DNA from: Corynebacterium comes
GTDB taxonomy: Bacteria; Actinomycetota; Actinomycetes; Mycobacteriales; Mycobacteriaceae
Direction of reading: 5' to 3'
Assembly (NCBI RefSeq): GCF_009734405.1
Contig: NZ_CP046453.1
Span: 2,294,001 to 2,358,000 of the forward strand
Length of the DNA stretch: 64,000 nt
In this document: positions 1-12,977 of the stretch, piece by piece
How the letters are laid out: each line of letters starts with the position of its first letter
Position numbering within the stretch: the stretch's first letter is position 1
The notes under the pieces: generated by a model
Told to the model about the DNA's origin: nothing
Database searches by the model: none
The model's input: only the letters and a program-made list of their open reading frames with translations
Translations under genes and position numbers: made by a program

Positions 1-75
1 GAAGCACCCGCCCCCGGTGACCGTCACACCCCACCACACGGGTGGGGGGTGCGACCATCACGAGGACGGGTGCTC
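1..75 (-). terminator. Probable terminator of the rRNA operon
   Basis: Downstream of the 5S gene on the minus strand are nested inverted repeats. An outer arm near 3-10 (AGCACCCG) pairs with 67-74 (CGGGTGCT), and an inner C-rich/G-rich pair lies around 28-51. A strong stem just past the last rRNA gene suggests termination. There is no clean T-run and the window starts here, so the full structure may be cut off. Confidence 0.35.
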
Positions 76-103
76 AAGGGTATTCAATTGTGTTCAATTA
101 TTA

Positions 104-224
104 GTGTCGGCGGCAACCTACTCTCCCACACCCTCCCGGGTGCAGTACCATCGGCGCGGGCAGGCTTAGCTTCCGGGTTCGGAATGGGACCGGGCGTTTC
201 CCTGCCGCTATCAACCACCGACAC
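104..224 (-). rRNA. rrf: 5S ribosomal RNA
   Basis: The minus strand carries a typical actinobacterial 5S rRNA of about 121 nt. Its ends form the expected terminal helix: GTGTCGG at the 5' end pairs with CCGACAC at the 3' end. It is the last gene of the 16S-23S-5S operon. Ends were set from the terminal helix, so a few bases of uncertainty remain. Confidence 0.93.
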
Positions 225-378
225 ATCCCACGGAACAACCCCCCCACAAGAGGGGGTGGTGTCCCGGTGATACGGGTGTGCTGTGTCAGACACTGCATAG
301 TGGACGCGGGCAACACTTTGTCTTTCGTGCTGCTGATGTGTTACGTGCGTGACACACACCCCACGACGTGGGATGGTA

Positions 379-5455
<5,077 letters not shown>

Positions 5456-6116
5456 AACTTCAGAAAAAGTCTCAGGCGTAGAAAGCCCAAACCCAACCAA
5501 AAACAAACAACCAGCACACCACCACCCCGAAAGGCGATGATGTTTCAGTTGATTGCCAAAAAACAACCACAGCCACCCCGAACCACAAAAGGGTCCGGGA
5601 CACCATGATCACCTAAAAAAATCTGTGACCCCTCACCCACCCTGACGGGGAAGGAAACGGGGGCCACCTACTTCCTATCAGCGACCATGACCATGCCTGC
5701 GCCACAACAACTCACACGATGACAACCACCGCGCGCATTATTTACAGTGGCACCCTGTTATGAACAGGTACCACCCGGCACACACCCACCCCACCCCCAC
5801 AACACGGGGAGTCAGGGCCGATGAACGACACAACCAAAGTCACAAACAAAAGTACATTGGCACACTATTGAGTTCTCACACAACATCACCACACTGCACA
5901 TCAATCCGAAAGAAATCTGATTGACACATCAGCGGGATAAATTCTGTCAGGGCCCGTTTTCCTACCACCCGCACACACACAACCAGACTTACTGTCTGCT
6001 TGTCTGCGGGGCGCTGTCGGTCGCGCTGACCTGTTTAAAGTTACACAGCCGCTCTCAGCAACACAAATCCGCAGTTCGCGGCGCTTAAACAGATCACGGC
6101 ACAATGCCTGGGATGA
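5456..6116 (-). other. rRNA operon leader and promoter region
   Basis: About 660 nt lie between the 16S gene and murA, and no credible gene is present. The minus strand carries the boxC element at 5865-5876 and a 16S precursor stalk arm at 5606-5614. Several A/T-containing -10-like hexamers occur between about 5930 and 6030, but none has a convincing -35 partner, so no promoter position is claimed. murA and the rRNA operon are read in the same direction, so murA transcripts may read into this leader. Confidence 0.6.
5865..5876 (-). promoter_or_regulatory. boxC (NusA-binding) element of the rRNA leader
   Basis: The minus strand reads AGAACTCAATAG exactly, with TGTGTG just upstream. This is the boxC sequence recognised by NusA in mycobacterial rRNA leader RNA, part of the antitermination signal of rrn operons. 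It lies about 410 nt before the 16S start. The match is seen directly; the function is taken from mycobacteria. Confidence 0.65.
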
Positions 6117-7373
6117 CTATTCGGTGACCCTCTCGATGGTTGCCCCCAGGGCCTGGAGGTTCTCCACGAAGTTCGGGTAACCGCGGTCGATATGGTGGAC
6201 GTCGTGGACGGTGGTCACGCCATCAGCCACCAGGGCGGCGAGCACCAGGCCGGCGCCGGCACGGATGTCGGAGCTCCACACATCAGTGGAGGAGAGCTGT
6301 TCGATGCCGTGCAGAACCACATGGTGTCCATCGACCGTGGCGTGGGCGCCGAGGCGCTGCATCTCGTCGACGAAACGGAAGCGGGACTCGAAGACGTTCT
6401 CCGTGATCACGCTCATGCCGTCGGCGATGGAGGAAATACCGATGGCCATGGGCTGCAGATCCGTGGGGAAACCGGGGAACGGCAGTGTCTGGTAGTCGAC
6501 GGCGGTGGGACGGCGGTCCATTCGCACCCGGAAACCGTTCTCATAGGTCTCAACCTCAGCGCCGGCCACCTTCAGCTTCTCCAGCGCGAGGTGCAGGTGC
6601 CGGGGGGAAATGCCCCCGACGGTGATGTCCCCGCGGGTCATCGCCGCGGCGTAGGCCCAGGTGCCGGCGACGATGCGGTCGCCGATGACCTCATGCTCGG
6701 TGGGCTCGAGCTTATCGACGCCCTCGATGGTGATGGTGGAGGTACCCGCGCCGTCGATACGCGCGCCCATGGAGTTGAGCATCCGGCAGAGATCGGCGAT
6801 CTCCGGCTCGCGGGCGGCATTGTCAAGAACGGTCGTGCCTTCCGCGAGCACGGCGGCGGTGAGAATGTTCTCGGTGGCGCCGACCGAGGGGAAGTCCAGG
6901 GTGATGTGTGCGCCTCGCAGGGCCTCGGCCTCTGCGACGACGGCACCGTGGGAGATGCGGGTGGTGGCCCCGAGCTGCTCCAGGCCGGACTGGTGCATGT
7001 CCAGGGGACGGTTACCGATGGCGTCACCGCCAGGCAGCGCGACGACGGCCCGGCCGCAACGCGCGGTCAGGGGGCCGAGGACGCAGACGGAGGCGCGGAA
7101 CTGTCGGACGGCGTCGAAGTCGGCGTCCGACTTCAACACCGCCGGGGTGGTGATGCGTACGACGTCGCCTTCGATGACTACGGTGCAGCCGAGCCCTTCG
7201 AGGACACGCTGCATCAGGGGGACGTCGAGAATTTCCGGGCAGTTTCTCAGCGTGGTGGTGCCTTCGGCGAGCAACGCCGCGGCCATGAGCTTGAGGACGC
7301 TGTTCTTAGCGCCGCTGACCTTGACGGCACCCTGCAGGCGGGCGCTTCCGGTGACTACAAATCGATCCTTCAC
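6117..7373 (-). CDS. murA: UDP-N-acetylglucosamine 1-carboxyvinyltransferase
   Basis: MurA (418 aa) transfers enolpyruvyl from PEP to UDP-GlcNAc in the cytoplasm, the first committed step of peptidoglycan synthesis. It has the expected length and EPSP-synthase-like fold. The N-terminal KNS motif is at residues 23-25, and the active loop reads LPGGDAIG at about 113-120. The catalytic cysteine of most MurA enzymes is therefore Asp117, a change known from mycobacteria that makes the enzyme insensitive to fosfomycin. The GTG start at 7373 sits 8 nt after a -10 hexamer TAGTCT (7382-7387 on the minus strand), so the transcript is probably leaderless. It lies directly upstream of the rRNA operon, as in other corynebacteria. 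Confidence 0.96.
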   Translation of the reverse strand: MKDRFVVTGSARLQGAVKVSGAKNSVLKLMAAALLAEGTTTLRNCPEILDVPLMQRVLEGLGCTVVIEGDVVRITTPAVLKSDADFDAVRQFRASVCVLGPLTARCGRAVVALPGGDAIGNRPLDMHQSGLEQLGATTRISHGAVVAEAEALRGAHITLDFPSVGATENILTAAVLAEGTTVLDNAAREPEIADLCRMLNSMGARIDGAGTSTITIEGVDKLEPTEHEVIGDRIVAGTWAYAAAMTRGDITVGGISPRHLHLALEKLKVAGAEVETYENGFRVRMDRRPTAVDYQTLPFPGFPTDLQPMAIGISSIADGMSVITENVFESRFRFVDEMQRLGAHATVDGHHVVLHGIEQLSSTDVWSSDIRAGAGLVLAALVADGVTTVHDVHHIDRGYPNFVENLQALGATIERVTE

Positions 7374-7438
7374 GCTTTCCGAGACTAGCCGAGTCCGCCG
7401 AACCGAGGCGAAGACCCGACATCAGGGCAACGTGGGAA

Positions 7439-8281
7439 TCAGGGCAGCGCGCCGATCCGCCGGGCGGCATTGACCGCCTCATAGCGGGTGTGGGCACCCA
7501 GCTTGCGCATGACGGAACGAAGGTAGGACTTCACGGTTTCGGCCCCGATACCCATCTCCTCGGCGGCCTCCACATTGGTGTGGCCGAGGGCCACGCAGGA
7601 GAGAACGTCGAGTTCGCGGGCGGAGAGCTTGGTGGACTGCTTGACCCGGACCGGGGAAACCATCTGGTCACAGAGCTGCTCGAGCTCCTTGCGCATCATC
7701 TCGTCCTCGACCCGATTGGCCAGCATGCGCAGCTTGGAGTGGGTGGAACGGACCTGCTCCCATTCGGCACCGTTCATCACCCGGCCGGACTTCACGGTCC
7801 CGGGCTTGCCGCCCTCGGCGCGTCGCAGAGCCGAGTTGACCGCGAGATCCTGCTCCAGGGTGCGGGCGGTCATGGTGACCTCCTCGATCACCTTGTCGCC
7901 CAGACGCACCGGAGAATGGACGCCGACATAGAGGACGCCCCGGATCTCACGGTTGACGATGACCGGGACGGCCACAATCGAATGCAGTCCCTCATCCTGG
8001 ATCGCCCGGTCATTCTCGTGGGAGATGATGTTGGCGCGCGTGTAGTCGGACACGCCGACCGGCCGCCGGGTGGTCACCACCCTGCCGCCGACGCCGGAAC
8101 CCGGCTCAATGATGAGGTTCTGCAGGGCGGGAGTGCGCAGCCCCACCCACTGGCTGATCTGCAGACGGTTGTCGGGCAGAAGCGTGGCATACATCGTGAC
8201 CGGAATGCCCGTCGCGGTCTTCAGGGACGTGAGCGCCGCCCGGACAGCTTCGTCGTCATCCTTGATTCGCTGGGAATCCAT
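7439..8281 (-). CDS. ramA: LuxR-type regulator RamA (acetate metabolism)
   Basis: This 280-aa protein has an N-terminal GAF-like sensor domain (about 1-150) and a C-terminal LuxR-type helix-turn-helix (about 215-275; LSARELDVLSCVALGHTNVE, then AETVKSYLRSVMRKL). RamA of C. glutamicum is about 280 aa, activates genes of acetate and central carbon metabolism, and is likewise next to cysK. The start at 8281 was chosen over a longer reading because AGGAGGA lies 9 nt upstream. Two CGGGGGTA boxes flank its -10 region, consistent with autoregulation. Identity rests on domain layout, length and neighbourhood. Confidence 0.88.
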   Translation of the reverse strand: MDSQRIKDDDEAVRAALTSLKTATGIPVTMYATLLPDNRLQISQWVGLRTPALQNLIIEPGSGVGGRVVTTRRPVGVSDYTRANIISHENDRAIQDEGLHSIVAVPVIVNREIRGVLYVGVHSPVRLGDKVIEEVTMTARTLEQDLAVNSALRRAEGGKPGTVKSGRVMNGAEWEQVRSTHSKLRMLANRVEDEMMRKELEQLCDQMVSPVRVKQSTKLSARELDVLSCVALGHTNVEAAEEMGIGAETVKSYLRSVMRKLGAHTRYEAVNAARRIGALP

Positions 8282-8336
8282 GCTGAACCGTCCTCCTCGG
8301 GTACACCCGTCCAGGTGCACCCAATGGACACATCGA

Positions 8337-8387
8337 CGGGGGTAGCTGTCTTCTACAGATGGGCATTATAACGCGACTTCGGGGGTA
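8337..8387 (-). promoter_or_regulatory. ramA promoter with two RamA-type G-tract boxes
   Basis: On the minus strand a TATAAT -10 hexamer lies at 8365-8370, giving a leader of about 75 nt before ramA. It is flanked by two copies of CGGGGGTA (plus strand, 8337-8344 and 8380-8387; ACCCCCG on the coding strand). RamA binds short G- or C-tracts of this kind in C. glutamicum. Autoregulation is inferred; the -35 region is weak. Confidence 0.5.
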
Positions 8388-8493
8388 AACGGAATTCAAT
8401 TGCGCAGATCACGGATCCACCGTTGCGGAACTGATGGTACGCCGCCAGGGGTGAGCGTCCAGGACCGGACCATACCCCCACCAGCCAGGGAAA

Positions 8494-8546
8494 ACCGTCC
8501 GGTCTAAATGTCACATACCGTCCTGTCTAGTTAATTCGTGTATTAT
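8494..8546 (+). promoter_or_regulatory. cysK promoter with 13-bp direct repeat
   Basis: Two near-identical 13-mers, ACCGTCCGGTCTA (8494-8506) and ACCGTCCTGTCTA (8517-8529), are spaced 23 bp apart, about two helical turns. They sit just upstream of a -10 candidate TATTAT (8541-8546) preceded by TG. The second copy covers the -35 position, so it is a likely operator for a regulator of cysteine synthesis. The regulator is not identifiable here; the repeats do not form the palindromic TAGAC-N6-GTCTA site of McbR. Confidence 0.5.
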
Positions 8547-8597
8547 GGCACACAGCAACAAAGCAGTAACAGAAACGACAACAAGGAGCACAGTTTC

Positions 8598-9530
8598 ATG
8601 GCTTTATATGACAACATCCTCGACACGATCGGAAACACCCCGCTCGTCCGCCTCCACGGCATCACGGAGGGCCTCCAGGCGGAGGTTCTGGTGAAGGTCG
8701 AGTCCTTCAACCCGGCGAGCTCCGTCAAGGACCGCATCGGCAAGGCAATCGTCGACGCAGCCGAGGCCGACGGCTCCCTCAAGCCCGGCGGCACCATCGT
8801 CGAGGCCACCTCAGGAAACACCGGCATCGCCCTGGCCATGGTCGGCGCCGCCCGCGGTTACAACGTCATCCTCACCATGCCGGAGACCATGTCCAACGAG
8901 CGCCGCGTCATGCTCCGCGCCTACGGTGCCCAGATCGTGCTCACCCCGGGTGCCGCCGGCATGCAGGGTGCCGTGGACAAGGCCAACGAGATCGTCGCCG
9001 AGCAGGAGAACGCCATCCTCGCGTCCCAGTTCGCCAACCCGGCCAACCTGAAGATCCACCGCGAGACCACCGCCGAGGAGATCTGGAACGACACCGACGG
9101 CAAGGTCGACATCTTCGTCGCCGGCGTCGGCACCGGCGGCACCGTCTCCGGCGTCGGCCAGATCCTCAAGGAGCGCAAGCCGGAGGCTCAGGTCTACGCC
9201 GTCGAGCCCTCCGCTTCCCCGCTGCTGTCTGCAGGCAAGGCCGGCCCGCACAAGATCCAGGGCATCGGCGCGAACTTCATCCCCGAGGTTCTCGACCGCA
9301 AGGTGCTCGACGACGTCATCACCGTCTCCAACGAGGACGCCATCGCCACCTCCCGCGAGCTTGCCGTCAAGGACGGCATCCTCGGCGGCATCTCCGCCGG
9401 CGGCAACGTCTGGGCCGCCCTGGAGCTGGCCAAGAAGCCGGAGAACGCCGGCAAGACCATCGTCACCGTCGTCTGCGACTACGGCGAGCGCTATGTGTCC
9501 ACCATCCTGTACGAGGACATCCGCGACTAG
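8598..9530 (+). CDS. cysK: O-acetylserine sulfhydrylase (cysteine synthase A)
   Basis: CysK (310 aa) is a PLP enzyme that makes L-cysteine from O-acetylserine and sulfide. The PLP lysine is in SSVKDRIG (about residue 44), the substrate loop is TSGNTGIA (about 71-78), and the phosphate-binding glycine loop is [10 protein letters not shown] (about 176-185). The start at 8598 has AAGGAG about 10 nt upstream; the open frame extends 20 codons further but without a ribosome site. cysE follows 14 nt later and supplies the substrate. The promoter region carries a 13-bp direct repeat. Confidence 0.96.
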   Translation: MALYDNILDTIGNTPLVRLHGITEGLQAEVLVKVESFNPASSVKDRIGKAIVDAAEADGSLKPGGTIVEATSGNTGIALAMVGAARGYNVILTMPETMSNERRVMLRAYGAQIVLTPGAAGMQGAVDKANEIVAEQENAILASQFANPANLKIHRETTAEEIWNDTDGKVDIFVAGVGTGGTVSGVGQILKERKPEAQVYAVEPSASPLLSAGKAGPHKIQGIGANFIPEVLDRKVLDDVITVSNEDAIATSRELAVKDGILGGISAGGNVWAALELAKKPENAGKTIVTVVCDYGERYVSTILYEDIRD

Positions 9531-9544
9531 GTAGACTCTGGCCC

Positions 9545-10144
9545 ATGCTGTTGCTGCGAATCGCGAGAACAATCCGCGAAGACCTCCAGAACGCCCGCGA
9601 GCACGACCCCGCCGCACGCGGCAATGTCGAGAACGCCGTCGTTTATTCCGGGCTCCATGCCATCTGGGCCCACCGGGTGTCGCACTGGTTGTGGACACGG
9701 GGCCTTCGTGGTCCCGCCCGCATCCTCGCGCAGACCAGCCGCTTCTTCACCGGCATTGAGATTCATCCGGGTGCGACGATCGGCCGTCGCTTCTTCATCG
9801 ACCACGGCATGGGCATCGTCATCGGCGAGACCACCGAGATCGGTGAGGGCGTCATGCTGTACCACGGCGTCACCCTGGGCGGCCAGGTGCTCACGCAGAC
9901 CAAGCGTCACCCGACCATCGAGGACAACGTCACCATCGGCGCAGGCGCCAAGGTCCTCGGACCCATCACCGTCGGCGCCGGGTCAGCCATCGGAGCCAAC
10001 GCCGTGGTGACCAAGGACGTCCCGCCGGACAACATCGCCACCGGCATTCCGGCGAAGAACCGTCCGCGTCGTCAGAGCGAGCGCATCAAGCTCGTCGACC
10101 CCGACTACTACGCCGCGAACGATCCGGTGGATTACAGCATCTAG
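9545..10144 (+). CDS. cysE: Serine O-acetyltransferase
   Basis: CysE (199 aa) acetylates L-serine with acetyl-CoA, giving the substrate for CysK. A helical N-terminal region (about 1-60) is followed by left-handed beta-helix hexapeptide repeats (about 70-165), including the active region [20 protein letters not shown]. It is a short form compared with the roughly 270-aa enterobacterial enzyme, normal for actinobacteria. A TAGACT hexamer (9532-9537) ends 7 nt before the ATG, so cysE may have its own leaderless transcript besides read-through from cysK. A clear terminator follows. Confidence 0.95.
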   Translation: MLLLRIARTIREDLQNAREHDPAARGNVENAVVYSGLHAIWAHRVSHWLWTRGLRGPARILAQTSRFFTGIEIHPGATIGRRFFIDHGMGIVIGETTEIGEGVMLYHGVTLGGQVLTQTKRHPTIEDNVTIGAGAKVLGPITVGAGSAIGANAVVTKDVPPDNIATGIPAKNRPRRQSERIKLVDPDYYAANDPVDYSI

Positions 10145-10150
10145 AGGAAG

Positions 10151-10184
10151 AAAAGGCCCCAGGAGAATTCTCCTGGGGCCTTTT
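10151..10184 (+). terminator. Rho-independent terminator after cysE
   Basis: A perfect stem AAAAGGCCCCAGGAGAA / TTCTCCTGGGGCCTTTT spans 10151-10184. The A- and T-runs on both sides make it usable in both directions, but the only gene ending close by is cysE (stop at 10144). Confidence 0.9.
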
Positions 10185-10209
10185 CGCCGCTTATCGACGT
10201 CTCTTCGAC

Positions 10210-10503
10210 CTAGTCGACGCAAATTTCGCGGTAGTCCTCGTTCTTCTTCACGAAGTGCTCCACGGCGGAGCACGTCGTCCTCACGGAGGCACCCTCCTCG
10301 CGGGCCCAGTCCAGCGCCGCCCTGATCAGCGGAGTGGACAGCCCCTGACCCCGGAACGCCTGATCCACCACGGTGTGGTTGAAGTCCAGTACCTTCTCCT
10401 CCCGGGGCACGTAGGACGCGTAGCCGGCCTCCCGGCCGTCCACGGAGATCTCGAAACGCTTCCTGCCCTCGTTGTGGGTGATCTCGAAGTTCTTGTCTGC
10501 CAT
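10210..10503 (-). CDS. Small GNAT-like N-acetyltransferase (YjdJ/COG2388 type)
   Basis: This 97-aa protein is a minimal acetyltransferase domain of the YjdJ/COG2388 type. Its N-terminal strands lead to the acetyl-CoA-binding signature FRGQGLSTPLI at about 50-60. The substrate is unknown. The start at 10503 has GGAGGA about 7 nt upstream; an open extension to 10602 lacks a ribosome site and was not used. It converges on cysE across the shared terminator. Confidence 0.85.
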   Translation of the reverse strand: MADKNFEITHNEGRKRFEISVDGREAGYASYVPREEKVLDFNHTVVDQAFRGQGLSTPLIRAALDWAREEGASVRTTCSAVEHFVKKNEDYREICVD

Positions 10504-10624
10504 GACGGGGTCCTCCCGGGATAATCGCGGTGTGATGTATTGACAATCCATTATGCCTTCCCCACACGGGTTCGTGCAGGACCAAGATTCATGGACCGGC
10601 ACACGGGCCCCCTGGGACGCAGAA

Positions 10625-10656
10625 AGCCCCTCACCGGTGCACTACCGGGGAGGGGC
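10625..10656 (-). terminator. Terminator of the tRNA-Asp/tRNA-Phe unit
   Basis: Just downstream of tRNA-Phe (minus strand) is an inverted repeat with arms around 10625-10638 (AGCCCCTCACCGGT) and 10643-10656 (ACCGGGGAGGGGCT), with one mismatch. On the minus strand it is followed by TTTCT. Confidence 0.75.
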
Positions 10657-10663
10657 TAAACTG

Positions 10664-10736
10664 TGGCCAGAGCCAGGATCGAACTGGCGACCTTCCACTT
10701 TTCAGGCGGACGCTCTACCGACTGAGCTATCTGGCC
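10664..10736 (-). tRNA. tRNA-Phe (anticodon GAA)
   Basis: A full cloverleaf is readable on the minus strand: acceptor GGCCAGA/TCTGGCC, D-loop AGCTCAGTCGGTAGAGC, anticodon loop CTGAAAA with anticodon GAA, and T-arm GTTCGATCC. Length is 73 nt with discriminator A and no encoded CCA. It is the last tRNA of the second unit, downstream of a tRNA-Asp. Confidence 0.95.
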
Positions 10737-10763
10737 GAAGACTGTCGCGAGAGACAATCTCTG

Positions 10764-10837
10764 CGACCCTGACGGGACTTGAACCCGCGACCTCCGCCGT
10801 GACAGGGCGGCGCGCTAACCAACTGCGCCACAGGGCC
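10764..10837 (-). tRNA. tRNA-Asp (anticodon GTC), downstream copy
   Basis: This is a 74-nt cloverleaf on the minus strand with acceptor GGCCCTG/CAGGGTC, anticodon loop CTGTCAC (GTC) and T-arm GGTTCAAGTCC. The sequence is the same as the copy at 11015-11088. It is transcribed together with tRNA-Phe and has its own candidate promoter at 10883-10910. Confidence 0.95.
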
Positions 10838-10882
10838 ATCTTCATTTGTGCCTCGGATTGCTCCGTTGCAACGAGATGTAAC

Positions 10883-10910
10883 ATTACACAGAGCGGAATG
10901 TCTAAGACAA
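10883..10910 (-). promoter_or_regulatory. Candidate promoter of the tRNA-Asp/tRNA-Phe unit
   Basis: On the minus strand TTGTCT (10905-10910) and TGTAAT (10883-10888) are separated by 16 nt and lie about 45 nt upstream of tRNA-Asp. This would make Asp-Phe a transcription unit separate from Glu-Asp. Confidence 0.5.
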
Positions 10911-10966
10911 ATCGCCAGGTCAAGGGCAGTTTTTCCGATCGGACACGGACCGTGGGCCGGCATGCG

Positions 10967-11007
10967 GAATGCCCCCGGCAGTTTCTGGGAAACTACCGGG
11001 GGCATTC
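10967..11007 (-). terminator. 41-nt near-perfect hairpin between the two tRNA-Asp genes
   Basis: The arms are 10967-10985 (GAATGCCCCCGGCAGTTTC) and 10989-11007, a 19-bp stem with one mismatch and a 3-nt loop. It follows the upstream tRNA-Asp on the minus strand, so it probably ends the Glu-Asp transcript. No T-run follows, so a processing role is also possible. Confidence 0.6.
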
Positions 11008-11014
11008 ACATCTG

Positions 11015-11088
11015 CGACCCTGACGGGACTTGAACCCGCGACCTCCGCCGTGACAGGGCGGCGCGCTAACCAACTGCGCCACAGGGCC
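11015..11088 (-). tRNA. tRNA-Asp (anticodon GTC), upstream copy
   Basis: This 74-nt tRNA on the minus strand has the same cloverleaf and anticodon GTC as the copy at 10764-10837. It lies 29 nt downstream of tRNA-Glu and in the same unit. A strong hairpin follows it directly. Confidence 0.95.
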
Positions 11089-11117
11089 AGATTTTCTTGT
11101 TGAGGAGTCACCCTCAG

Positions 11118-11190
<73 letters not shown>

Positions 11191-11235
11191 CAGTCTTTGT
11201 TGCCAGAAGCGCTCTGGGACATGCGACTGACAAGA

Positions 11236-11263
11236 AGATTACTTCATTCCTGCCGTAGTTCAA
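11236..11263 (-). promoter_or_regulatory. Promoter of the tRNA-Glu/tRNA-Asp unit
   Basis: On the minus strand TTGAAC (11258-11263) and TAATCT (11236-11241) are separated by 16 nt and lie about 45 nt before tRNA-Glu. Both hexamers are close to the sigma-A consensus. Confidence 0.6.
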
Positions 11264-11348
11264 AAACCCCAGGCACCGGCGTGTTTTTGTGGCGTCACGT
11301 GTTCTATTCTGAAGGCCAGTAGGACGATTCAAGAACAGGCGGGAATTC

Positions 11349-11693
11349 ATGACCACCGGACAGCACCACCAGACCACCGACCAGGAGAGCTGCTCCTGCC
11401 ACGAGCCGAACGTCCACGGCTACAACGAGAACAAGGCGAAGTACCTGGCCCGCCTGAAGCGGATCGAGGGGCAGACCCGCGGCATCCACCGGATGATCGA
11501 TGAGGACCAGTACTGCATCGACATCCTCACTCAGGTGTCGGCCGTCACCTCAGCCCTGGAGAACGTCGCACTGGCGCTCCTCCAGGATCACATCTCTCAC
11601 TGCGTCGCGGGTGCGGCGAAGGAGGACGGGGAGGCCGCGGAGGCGAAGATCCGGGAAGCCATGAAGGCGATCCAGAAGATGGTGAAGTCCTAG
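11349..11693 (+). CDS. csoR: CsoR-family copper-sensing transcriptional repressor
   Basis: This 114-aa all-helical DUF156 repressor has the Cu(I) site of CsoR: Cys56, His81 and Cys85, with the same spacing as Cys36/His61/Cys65 of M. tuberculosis CsoR. CsoR proteins leave DNA when Cu(I) binds, releasing copper-export genes. The His/Cys-rich N-terminal tail (residues 6-23) is an extra that could also bind metal. No copper exporter or chaperone gene is adjacent, so the target is elsewhere or only itself. Its stop codon overlaps that of the convergent gene in a CTAG. Confidence 0.9.
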   Translation: MTTGQHHQTTDQESCSCHEPNVHGYNENKAKYLARLKRIEGQTRGIHRMIDEDQYCIDILTQVSAVTSALENVALALLQDHISHCVAGAAKEDGEAAEAKIREAMKAIQKMVKS

Positions 11694-11986
11694 GGCATGG
11701 GCAGTCGCGCCCGGTTCGCCGCCACCCAGCGGTAGCCGGCACCCCACAGCGGATCCAGGGGCCGCAGGCACAGCACCCGACCGATGAGCCGGACCCACCG
11801 GGCCCGGCCACCCACAGCCAGGGCACAACCGATGGCCCGGTGGCCCAGCTCGTCGCCCCCCGCGGCACGGAAGATGGCGTGGTGGCGCAGCGGGAGCGGG
11901 GCGACGTCGATAAGCGGGGCGAGCCTGACCAGCCTTCCCGCGGCGGCGCGGCAGAAGGAGCAGTCACGGTCGTAGAAGAAGGTCAT
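11690..11986 (-). CDS. DCC-type (DUF393) thiol-disulfide oxidoreductase-like protein
   Basis: This 98-aa protein starts with MTFFYDRDCSFC, the DxxCxxC-type signature that names the DCC/DUF393 family. The family is thought to have a thioredoxin-like fold, but its reaction is poorly defined. The start at 11986 places the motif at the N-terminus as is usual; the open frame extends to 12220 but would overlap the neighbouring promoter. It is somewhat shorter than typical members (about 110-130 aa). It converges on csoR with a 4-nt overlap of stop codons. Confidence 0.75.
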   Translation of the reverse strand: MTFFYDRDCSFCRAAAGRLVRLAPLIDVAPLPLRHHAIFRAAGGDELGHRAIGCALAVGGRARWVRLIGRVLCLRPLDPLWGAGYRWVAANRARLPMP

Positions 11987-12062
11987 GGTCTGAAACGCTA
12001 CGCCTCCCCGGCCCCGACCTCTTAGGCTGGAGGTGGCTTCGTTTCCCGAGGAAGGATCCACC

Positions 12063-12977
12063 ATGGGCGACTCACACAGCCTTGCCGTCGAAGCGGTCGG
12101 GCTGACCAAGAATTTCGGTTCCGTTCGCGCGCTGGACACTCTGGATCTGCGGGTGGAGGCCGGCGAGGTCCACGGTTTCCTGGGGCCGAACGGCTCCGGA
12201 AAATCCACGGCCATCCGCATTCTGCTGGGTATTCTGCGTCATGATGCAGGCTCAGTGCGCGTCCTCGGCAAAGATCCCTGGCGGGACGCCGTCGAGCTGC
12301 ATCACCGCATGGCCTATGTGCCCGGCGACGTCGAATTGTGGCCGAACCTGACCGGAGGGGAGGCCATCGACCTTTTCGCGCGGCTGCGGGGACGGATGAA
12401 CGTCAAGCGCCGCGAAGAACTCATCGAACGTTTCGACCTCGACCCCCGCCGGAAAGGCCGCACCTACTCCAAGGGAAACCGGCAGAAGGTGGCGCTGATC
12501 TCGGCGCTCGCCTCCGATGCTGAGCTCCTGCTTCTCGACGAGCCCACCGCCGGCCTGGATCCGCTCATGGAGGCCCAGTTCCAGGAGGTGATCCACGAGG
12601 CCAAGAACCGCGGCCACACGGTGCTGCTGTCCAGCCACATCCTCGCACAGGTGGAGGCGCTGGCTGACCGGATCTCCATCATCCGCAAGGGCCGGATCGT
12701 CGAATCGGGCACGCTCCTGGACATGCGTCACCTCAGCCACACCGTGATCACGGTGATCACCGACCGGCCGACCGGGGAACTGGTCAAGCACGAGGGCATC
12801 TACAACGCCCACCGGGAGGGCGAACAGGTACGTTTCGACGTCGACACCGCGCACATGCCCGAGGTCATGCGCATGCTCTCGGAACTCGGCATCCGCGCGA
12901 TCACCGCCACCCCACCGTCGCTCGAGCGGCTCCTGCTGCGCCATTACGGCGATGAGCCTGCGGGGGCGGAGCAGTGA
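12063..12977 (+). CDS. ABC-2 type exporter, ATP-binding protein
   Basis: This 304-aa ATPase has Walker A GPNGSGKST (about residues 40-48), ABC signature YSKGNRQKV (about 139-147), Walker B LLLLDEPTAGLD (about 157-168), and an H-loop in the SSHIL motif. The C-terminal region of about 80 residues is typical of drug or antibiotic exporter ATPases. The start at 12063 has GAGGAAGG about 7 nt upstream. The permease gene begins inside its last codons (4-nt overlap), so the two form one transporter. The substrate is unknown. Confidence 0.9.
   Translation: MGDSHSLAVEAVGLTKNFGSVRALDTLDLRVEAGEVHGFLGPNGSGKSTAIRILLGILRHDAGSVRVLGKDPWRDAVELHHRMAYVPGDVELWPNLTGGEAIDLFARLRGRMNVKRREELIERFDLDPRRKGRTYSKGNRQKVALISALASDAELLLLDEPTAGLDPLMEAQFQEVIHEAKNRGHTVLLSSHILAQVEALADRISIIRKGRIVESGTLLDMRHLSHTVITVITDRPTGELVKHEGIYNAHREGEQVRFDVDTAHMPEVMRMLSELGIRAITATPPSLERLLLRHYGDEPAGAEQ

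Noticed and set aside
5901..6104. 67-codon open frame in the rRNA leader
   Set aside because: No ribosome site, no recognisable features, and the region is the expected rRNA promoter and leader.
6192..7388. 398-codon open frame antisense to murA
   Set aside because: No domain; MurA is unmistakable on the minus strand.
8494..8529. McbR operator before cysK
   Set aside because: GTCTA occurs twice, but as a direct repeat rather than the palindrome TAGAC-N6-GTCTA.
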